Part shown: positions 56,703-64,000 of the stretch, in pieces
Position numbering within the stretch: position 1 is the first letter of the stretch
How the letters are laid out: each line of letters starts with the position of its first letter
Assembly (NCBI RefSeq): GCF_918797505.1
Contig: NC_092797.1
Span: 45,792,157-45,856,156, forward strand
Origin: Bemisia tabaci
Lineage: Eukaryota; Arthropoda; Insecta; Hemiptera; Aleyrodidae
Length of the DNA stretch: 64,000 nucleotides
Direction: 5' to 3'
Notes under the pieces: generated by a model
Database searches by the model: none
What the model was told of the DNA's origin: nothing
Seen by the model: the letters and a program-made list of their open reading frames with translations, nothing else
Made by a program: the position numbers and the translations under genes

Positions 56703-59700
56703 CTGAAAAATTTAAAGAACAGTATGCATAAATTCATAAAATCAGAGTTATGGTGCCGGCACTTACGAGTTTTAGATATAGGTATACAAATACATCCTTA
56801 TAAAAATAATCAGACCTAAAATTAAAAAAAGAAAACTCGAGTGTCAACACAGGCGAAGATAATGGAGACGGATTCGGGTCTCGTGTTTTGATTTTTCTCC
56901 CCTAGTTCAGGTTCTTATGTACTCCCGTGGAACGGTAAGTGAAGCAAGTGTGGAAAATATCTTAATCTCTTCATTTCGATGCGTAAAAAAAGAATTTCGA
57001 TGTTGTCAAGCTCAATTTTGCGTCCAACCCCCCAAAATCAAGATGGCGGCCAAAATGGGGGCTCGGGGGATGAAAATTATGGAATTTGATTTTGATGTCA
57101 TGATTGGGGTCAATTCTTATGTAATTTTGGTCGTAGAATCCGAATTTGAGGTCCAAAATACTCTCCGACCCAAAGGGATGCCCCAAATCCAAGATGGCCG
57201 CCAAAATCTCCAAGATAGGGTCAAAACTGCGATACGTATGTAAAAGTGCCAAGTAGGGTGTCCTTGGTAGGGTTCTTTGGGTCGGAGATTTCACCTATGA
57301 TGTCAAAAACTTACCACGGATCCATTGAAGCCCAAAAAAATCAAAATGGCGGCCAAAAGGGCTGCCGTTGCGGGGTGAAATATTTTGTTGAGGCAAACAT
57401 CGTCGAATGAGGTGTCACTGTATAGGTTTTTTGGGTCGTAGATTCCAAAAATGAGGTCCAAATAACAAAATAAGCTGATAGAAGTTCTCTAAAAGCCATA
57501 ATGGCTGCCGCCCAGGCATTGAACGCGTTTGAACAGTAGGGTGTCCCATTTTGGACGTTAAAAAAAAAAAAAAAATGCGAAATCCAACAGAGATACCTGC
57601 CAAAAAGTTGTCTCATAGTTAGAAAAAAAAGCTAAAAAAATCTCAGGGTCGTAGCTAAAGTTTGAGTGGTCCCGCAAGGTACTTAATATGTTTCACCGAT
57701 TTCTCATTTTGGCAATCTTGGCGATCTTGCTGATTTTTTTTCGGTAAATGCAATCGAGGTAAAAAGTCGCAAATGCGGATAATGAGACTTCTGATACTAT
57801 ATTTTAAGAGAAAAATAACGGTTTGGACCCACGAGGATCAGAATCCCTCGTTCTTAGCTCTCAAAATGCAAAAATCAGCGATTTTAGCATTTTGTAGTCA
57901 AACCGCTGCTCGACCGTCGCTCGACTTAAATGTCGCGGCATTTGACGCGCTGTTTCACAATGATCCCATTGTAGGAGTGAAAAGTCCTTCAAGTATGTTC
58001 ATTAGAGGTGTAAGAGAGTCACTTTGACCAATTTTTGTTGCTTTTAAACATTGAGCTCATCGTTTAAAATGTTTTTTATTTTTTGTTTTTTTTTTTTTGT
58101 TTTGTTAATATAATTTTCCTGTTTTTCATCATTTTTTAAAATGGTTTAAAAAGGCGAACAATATACGTAGATGGTCAAATACTTCCTCTAAAACAGTTTT
58201 TGGATTCAAAGCCTCCCAAAAAAGCCGATGTTGCCATATTTTATCCCCGGAAAACACAAAAAACCGAGTACCTATTTTAGTATTTGGAGGCTGTTCCTCA
58301 CCGAGCTCATTGAGCAAATTTCAGCAAACCTTGAATTTTCATACGTTATGACCAGATTACTAGTGATTATGTACATGTGTTTATCTATACAGCCTCCCAC
58401 CGCGGCGCGACGTTGCCATATACCATCGATAAAATTCGATAGAAATCCGCGTTTCCTTAGATTTGAGCCATTTTTTCGGATATTGCACATGGAATACATA
58501 TGGGTCATTCCACGTCAACGGTTTAAAAAGGGCGACTCATCTTACACCAAAATTGAACTCCTTTGGCGAACAATATACGTAGATGGTCAAATACTTCCTC
58601 TAAAACAGGAAAAAAACTTCCTCACCGAGCTCATTGAGCAAATTTCAGCAAACCTTGAATTTTCATACGTTATGACCAGATTACTAGTGATTATGTACAT
58701 GTGTTTATCTATACAGCCTCCCACCGAGGCGCGACGTTGCCATATACCATCGATAAAATTCGATAGAAATCCGCGTTTCCTTAGATTTGAGCCATTTTTT
58801 CGGATATTGCACATGGAATACTTATGTAAAACTTAAAATACAGTATTCAGAGATGGAAGGGGATCATACCTTGTGGCAATAATCATTATTTTAAGATCCT
58901 GCGCTTATCGACGACCCATTTCTTACGAATTCTAAGCATGATGTTTGTGATGTCTCCAAATCCGAGGGAGTGCAAACTCCTTGAAGGACTTTGGGAGGGT
59001 AGAGGAATTTCCATTTTGCGGTTTGAGAAAAAAATGGGGAAATTACGAGGCAGCATTCTTAGCAATCGGTACCCTTCCAAAAGGACGGGGGTGGGGGGGG
59101 GGGCTAGGTTTAAGGGTGGGCAAAAATTCAGCATTGAGAACCCGTGTTTTTTAAATGTGGCACTGTTTCTTTATGGTCCTCAGATCACGGTCAATGTTTG
59201 AAAATCGCATCCTCGTGCACAAACATCATGACTAGAAATCGTAAGAAATGGGTCGTCTATAAGCGCAGGGTCTTAAAATAATAGATATTGGCACAAGGTA
59301 TGATCCCCTTCTATCTCCACGGAAAAAACGAGTTTAGGGTTAGGACCTGCGGGGCAGGGTCGGCCCTACACCCGGGGTAGGTAAAATTGCTTCACCTAAA
59401 CATCGAAGGGGCAGGCCCATGCTGAAGTTAAGGTTCAGCCCTACCTGCCTCAGGGCCTAGTCCTACCTGAGGCGGGGCCGAGCACTAACCACATAGGGCT
59501 GGGCCCTGGAGAAGGTAGGGCTGGGTCCTGAAGAAGGTAGGGCTGGACCCTGCAATGCGGGAAGGGCCGGACCCCCTAAAAAAGAATTCGAGGATGTTAC
59601 TCTACTTGTACGAGCATATTTAGCGCGCTCTATGCACTGTTCTATGAAGAACTCACACAAAATCGGAGAGACTGTATTTTGGATATTTCAGTTTGAACAT

Positions 59701-62700
59701 TGAATGGCAAAGAAATAGTAAATTTTAAAAAAGCCTGAATTACGGCCATTTAAATAATTCTAAGCTCAATTTCAATGGCATATTCAGAATCTACATGAAA
59801 AAGTGGTCTAGAAACACTCTTTCAAAGCATGATGGATTGATAAAGAGTCTCGCTATGGAGAGTCAAAGAGAGGAGAGTCGAGAAAATGAGAATCGCTAAA
59901 ACGGGCTGTTTTGAATACCGCTAAAATTCACCCCATCTTTGGGGGTCGATATCTCGCGAACGGGGCGTCAGATGGGAAAACCCTTCAAAATAGGTTTCTT
60001 AATATGATATAAAGACCCCGTACACCAATTTTCAGCCAAATCGGAGGGGGTCGGGTTTCGAGCTTGGTTGCGTTGACGTGGAATGACCCATATGTATTCC
60101 ATGTGCAATATCCGAAAAAATGGCTCAAATCTAAGGAAACGCGGATTTCTATCGAATTTTATCGATGGTATATGGCAACGTCGCGCCGCGGTGGGAGGCT
60201 GTATAGATAAACACATGTACATAATCACTAGTAATCTGGTCATAACGTATGAAAATTCAAGGTTTGCTGAAATTTGCTCAATGAGCTCGGTGAGGAACAG
60301 CCTCCAAATACTAAAATAGGTACTCGGTTTTTTGTGTTTTCCGGGGATAAAATATGGCAACATCGGCTTTTTTGGGAGGCTTTGAATCCAAAAACTGTTT
60401 TAGAGGAAGTATTTGACCATCTACGTATATTGTTCGCCTTTTTAAACCATTTTAAAAAATGATGAAAAACAGGAAAATTATATTAACAAAACAAAAAAAA
60501 AAACAAAAAATAAAAAACATTTTAAACGATGAGCTCAATGTTTAAAAGCAACAAAAATTGGTCAAAGTGACTCTCTTACACCTCTAATGAACATACTTGA
60601 AGGACTTTTCACTCCTACAATGGGATCATTGTGAAACAGCGCGTCAAATGCCGCGACATTTAAGTCGAGCGACGGTCGAGCAGCGGTTTGACTACAAAAT
60701 GCTAAAATCGCTGATTTTTGCATTTTGAGAGCTAAGAACGAGGGATTCTGATCCTCGTGGGTCCAAACCGTTATTTTTCTCTTAAAATATAGTATCAGAA
60801 GTCTCATTATCCGCATTTGCGACTTTTTACCTCGATTGCATTTACCGAAAAAAAATCAGCAAGATCGCCAAGATTGCCAAAATGAGAAATCGGTGAAACA
60901 TATTAAGTACCTTGCGGGACCACTCAAACTTTAGCTACGACCCTGAGATTTTTTTAGCTTTTTTTTCTAACTATGAGACAACTTTTTGGCAGGTATCTCT
61001 GTTGGATTTCGCATTTTTTTTTTTTTTTTAACGTCCAAAATGGGACACCCTACTGTTCAAACGCGTTCAATGCCTGGGCGGCAGCCATTATGGCTTTTAG
61101 AGAACTTCTATCAGCTTATTTTGTTATTTGGACCTCATTTTTGGAATCTACGACCCAAAAAACCTATACAGTGACACCTCATTCGACGATGTTTGCCTCA
61201 ACAAAATATTTCACCCCGCAACGGCAGCCCTTTTGGCCGCCATTTTGATTTTTTTGGGCTTCAATGGATCCGTGGTAAGTTTTTGACATCATAGGTGAAA
61301 TCTCCGACCCAAAGAACCCTACCAAGGACACCCTACTTGGCACTTTTACATACGTATCGCAGTTTTGACCCTATCTTGGAGATTTTGGCGGCCATCTTGG
61401 ATTTGGGGCATCCCTTTGGGTCGGAGAGTATTTTGGACCTCAAATTCGGATTCTACGACCAAAATTACATAAGAATTGACCCCAATCATGACATCAAAAT
61501 CAAATTCCATAATTTTCATCCCCCGAGCCCCCATTTTGGCCGCCATCTTGATTTTGGGGGGTTGGACGCAAAATTGAGCTTGACAACATCGAAATTCTTT
61601 TTTTACGCATCGAAATGAAGAGATTAAGATATTTTCCACACTTGCTTCACTTACCGTTCCACGGGAAGCTTTTTTTGAACATAAGAACCTGGACTACCCT
61701 CGTGGAACGGTACCTCATTAGCAGTACGGAGCGGAGCATTGCTACAGTCATGCCTCGCGCCATCGCGCCTTCAATTTTGCAGCTGCAACACGGACATCCA
61801 TCGAGTACGAATAGTTGTATCTCTGCGCCGTCATCAATGCGCATCCTCTCCCTTGGTGTATCTCCATGTTGTGTTGGTTCCGTCTGGCTAACTTTCCGCT
61901 TCTTACCCTCATACTTTTACCTCATACCTCATACTTTTCCTCGTAGATTACCTGAGACCTGGAGACTAGAGAGACCTGGTTGCCTCTTTGTAAGAGTAGA
62001 GAACTTTTTTATAAAGCAATATTGTTGTAAATGCTAGTTTTTTCAAATTTTTTAAAGTACGACTCCACGGTTGTAGATGTATAATATAAGTTTCTCTCCA
62101 GATTCATTAAATTGAACCAAGATTAGACGCGATTGGAGTGTAATTATTTTAATTGATAAAAGTTTTTAAACTTTGGTTACCTGTTTTATAAAGAAAAAAG
62201 TCCTCATATATCTTGAAACTCATCGTAACTGGTCCCTTTTCAACTAATTCTTTTTTGAGATCAGCAACATTCACTTGGTAAGCACGTTTCCCTAAAAATA
62301 TTGAAAAAAAAACTCGTTTCATTCATTTTCAAACTAAGTATTTCACGGAATCTAAAATTTATTCATTTTTAGCGATGAATAGAGTGAGGAAGGCGACAAG
62401 AAAAGTAGAGTAAATTAAACTAATTTCACTACTTTCGAACGTTTGAAATCCATTTATGAGAGGTTGATATTTACTGATAATTATCATCCCTCCATGAATT
62501 ACTAGCTTTTAGCTCAACCAAATTTCGGTATCAGGCCTCAACTGTGGGAGCTGAAATCAAATCGTTTTGGGGATTATGCTGAACACAGAAATATTGTCTT
62601 CCTAACGTTATTGAAAATTTCACTCAGTTGCCATTTATAGTTTTAAATTCTTCATAACAATTATTACACAATGAAATTAGCTCTGATTCGGAAATCAGAC

Positions 62701-63880
62701 CCTGCATGACTGAGAAAAACAAGCAAATAATTGACCAGCATTTTAAATGTCATTTAAAGGCATGAGAAGGAAAAAGCTCACGAAACAAGTATTTTTCAGT
62801 AACTTAAGAATTACTTTTTAAATCCTCTGTCGTGTCAGTTAACTTACCAAAATGCTTGTCTTTGTTCATTGGTATCTTGTAGCCTTTATTGGGACATTCA
62901 CTCACACAAACTGGAACCACTGTTTCGTTATAACTTTTACAATTAGGATATTTCCCTTTATCGCCCATGTGGTGAGAACAATATTTTATTTGGTACGGCA
63001 TGCAGCCCTGTAAAATAGAAAATGTCTCTGAGTTTATCCATCGCAAATAAAACGTGGAAATAAAAAAGAAAGACAGTTTCAAATTGAGATGCATGTATTT
63101 CTTGTTCAACTTTTACAAGTTTACTTTGAACAAGTGAGTGATTTACGAGTAGGACCAAGTGCAAATATTTTTTCATGGTTAAACGTTTTCCTTTGAGCCG
63201 AAAATGTTAGAAGCTACTGCCCCTCATTCCCCACAGTTCAAAAAATGATTCCATTGACAAGAAAGTTGATAAGCAGGGGTAACTGCAGGCGCTTTTCTCA
63301 CTTTTAATCTCAGGAATAGAAAAAATGAATTTTTCCAGGAATCACGCAGGACATTTTCCACATAAACACCATAAGACTGTATCGTATGATGGTCGGCACA
63401 ACCAGGTTTCAAAACCTCCAAAAATGAGTTCTACCTTCTCTTTGTATCAAAATTGAAGGAGAATCCAATTTTCTCCTCTTTTTTAGTCCTCTTTTTCTTT
63501 CTTTCCTTCTTTTTTTAGTATCCGGTGATTCGACTCTTTCAAAACGTTGCCAAAATATTTTAGAAAAATGGACTTCTTTTCTCAAACATCATGGGATTAC
63601 TGTTGTACCGGAGTTAAGCAGTTCTGGAGGAAATATTGTAATTCAATAATGTCCTAATTTGATCACAGAATCTCTGCGAATGATTTTATTCCGATCTACA
63701 TCATCTTTAATTACGTCGGATATTGAATTAACATCCAGATTGTAAAAAAAGAGCGAAAACTGAAAACGTTCAAGTCAACCGCTTAATTTCAGACTCTGAC
63801 GATGTTAAGTTAACTGCCCGGGCCATTTAGACAAATTTTTGGAGTTCTTTGCTCATTTTCCAATATTGTGTTAATTTGAT

Positions 63881-63925
<45 letters not shown>

Positions 63926-64000
63926 TGTAGTTTAAATCACTGACAACATCTTCACCTGATTGGTCCCAAATTCTCCGCCGGTGACAATCCCTTGTTTCAC
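56497..64000 (-). CDS. cathepsin B-like cysteine protease, gene B (3' part, continues beyond window)
   Basis: Second cathepsin B-like gene, upstream of gene A on the same strand. Exons are 63956-64000 (cut by the window edge), 62848-63007, 62181-62291 and 56497-56702, with the same intron positions and phases as gene A. The visible protein runs from [15 protein letters not shown] through the occluding loop (CSHH), [11 protein letters not shown], the catalytic His in [11 protein letters not shown] and Asn in [12 protein letters not shown] to EPKV and TAG. It agrees with gene A at about 117 of 156 comparable residues (my count), so it is a tandem duplicate that has diverged for some time. The propeptide and nucleophilic Cys lie outside the window. 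The last intron is 5.5 kb and filled by a giant inverted repeat. No frame break is seen in the visible part. Confidence 0.9.
56924..58520 (+). repeat. IR2 left arm
   Basis: Starts CCCGTGGAACGGTAAGTGAA and ends GGGTCATTCCACGTCAACG, after which the two arms diverge. It includes T-rich and A-rich tracts (57559-57574, 58078-58100) whose lengths differ slightly from the partner arm. Confidence 0.9.
57020..57640. repeat. diverged 152-bp tandem repeats with YY1-like motif
   Basis: AAGATGGCGGCC or close variants recur at 57040, 57191, 57343 and 57498, spaced 151, 152 and 155 bp. Between them GTCGTAGATTCC, GAGGTCCAAAA and GACCCAAAG recur in order. The motif equals the classical YY1/Pho recognition core, but binding is not shown. 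The mirror array lies at about 60950-61570. Confidence 0.7.
58565..58821 (+). repeat. partial direct duplication of the IR2 arm inside its loop
   Basis: Repeats 58153-58495 (from GGCGAACAATATACGTAGAT to CACATGGAATAC) in the same orientation but lacks about 95 internal bases between CTAAAACAG and TTCCTCACC. This gives three copies of the segment in IR2, two direct and one inverted. Confidence 0.85.
58848..59320. mobile_element. ~470-bp foldback nested in the IR2 loop
   Basis: Arms of about 105 bp (58848-58955 and 59212-59320) share AGGGGATCATACCTTGTG, GATCCTGCGCTTAT and CCCATTTCTTACGA in inverted order. The centre includes a G-rich run (59088-59102). Confidence 0.75.
59495..59560 (+). repeat. 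22-bp GC-rich minisatellite, about three units
   Basis: AGGGCTGGGCCCTGGAGAAG plus GT repeats at 59495, 59517 and 59539 (last unit diverging). It lies inside a 250-bp GC-rich block (59330-59580) rich in AGGGC and GGCCC words. Confidence 0.7.
59581..60070. other. IR2 loop, right part: no gene seen
   Basis: Mixed AT-rich sequence. Words such as GGCTGAAAATTGGTGTACGG (complement) next to the arm look like an outward continuation of the arm repeat without an inverted partner in this window. Confidence 0.4.
60071..61665 (-). repeat. IR2 right arm
   Basis: Inverted partner of the left arm: begins CGTTGACGTGGAATGACCC and ends at ...CCGTTCCACGGG. It lies about 500 bp from gene B exon 5. Confidence 0.9.
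61695..62180. other. gene B intron 5, right end: no feature
   Basis: Intron sequence. A frame open from 61615 to 62037 starts inside IR2 and shows no family resemblance. Confidence 0.4.
62181..62291 (-). CDS. gene B exon 5
   Basis: 111 bp encoding [19 protein letters not shown] and [17 protein letters not shown], flanked by acceptor atttttag and donor ACAG|GTAACC. Phase matches gene A. Confidence 0.92.
62848..63007 (-). CDS. gene B exon 4: occluding loop
   Basis: 160 bp, same length and phase as its gene A counterpart. The acceptor is attttacag before GGCTGC and the donor is TTTG|GTAAGT. It encodes [36 protein letters not shown] and NKDKHFG. The His-His pair is present. Confidence 0.92.
63008..63955. 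other. gene B intron 3 with 46-base poly-T
   Basis: 948-bp intron. A T-run at about 63879-63924 ends GTGTAG about 30 bases before the exon. No other element recognised. Confidence 0.6.
63956..64000 (-). CDS. gene B exon 3, partial
   Basis: The last 15 codons of the exon equivalent to gene A exon 3: [15 protein letters not shown] ending at donor CAG|GTGAAG. It continues off the right edge. In gene A the aligned residues are [15 protein letters not shown]. Confidence 0.85.

Larger units (their letters stand above)
56905..61694. mobile_element. 4.8-kb foldback (IR2) with ~1.6-kb arms, in gene B intron 5
   Basis: Left arm 56924-58520 and right arm 60071-61665 are inverted copies, nearly identical, differing mainly in homopolymer lengths. 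A weaker outer match (GTTCAGGTTCTTATG) extends the element to the given limits. Arms hold about four 152-bp repeat units each, carrying AAGATGGCGGCC. The 1.55-kb loop contains a partial direct copy of the arm, a smaller foldback and a GC-rich 22-bp minisatellite. No transposase frame is visible, and open frames across the arms mirror each other and are not genes. Class unknown. Confidence 0.85.

Noticed and set aside
58228..58836. A 202-codon plus-strand open frame
   Set aside because: It spans the IR2 arm and the direct partial copy, so its two halves repeat the same peptide, and its mirror appears in the other arm. It is an artefact of repeat structure.
1..64000. tRNA, rRNA or other structured RNA genes
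   Set aside because: I looked for GGTTCGAATCC-type B boxes and rRNA core words and saw none with a matching partner. A dedicated scan (tRNAscan-SE, Infernal) would decide.

Overview
This is a eukaryotic, almost certainly insect, genomic window. It is AT-rich, its genes are split by GT/AG introns, and it carries truncated non-LTR retrotransposons, many small foldback (MITE-like) elements and a short run of the insect telomere unit TTAGG. The only genes I can support with confidence are two tandem cathepsin B-like cysteine protease genes on the minus strand near the right end. Expanded cathepsin B families are known in sap-feeding Hemiptera (aphids, whiteflies), so a hemipteran is the best guess. 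The species is not determined.

Layout. From 1 to about 39,100 I recognise no intact host gene. This stretch holds foldback elements (families named below by their terminal or core sequence), a 5'-truncated RNase H-bearing LINE nested in a small MITE (19,128-20,014), a LINE/SINE 3' remnant with a 21-bp target duplication (32,175-32,414), minisatellites (20-bp units at 31,611-31,905; 10-bp units at 32,280-32,393), several GC-rich islands and two orphan coding-like segments (9,507-9,663 and 27,243-27,500). At 39,213-50,874 lies cathepsin B gene A with six exons, whose third intron is swollen to 7.8 kb by a 6.1-kb element with near-identical 802-bp inverted arms and by a truncated RTE-like LINE. 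From 50,875 to 56,420 there is intergenic sequence with MITEs. At 56,497-64,000 lies the 3' part of gene B: three complete exons and one exon cut by the window edge. Its last intron (5.5 kb) holds a second, unrelated giant foldback with about 1.6-kb arms.

The two genes share intron positions and phases, and about 75 percent of residues over the last three exons. They keep the Cys (seen in A only), His and Asn catalytic residues and the His-His occluding-loop signature of cathepsin B, so both look like lysosomal or gut-lumen proteases from a local duplication. The most unusual structural feature is that both paralogues would transcribe through very long, nearly perfect palindromes. These could form long double-stranded RNA hairpins in the pre-mRNA. 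I did all comparisons by eye, with no database search.
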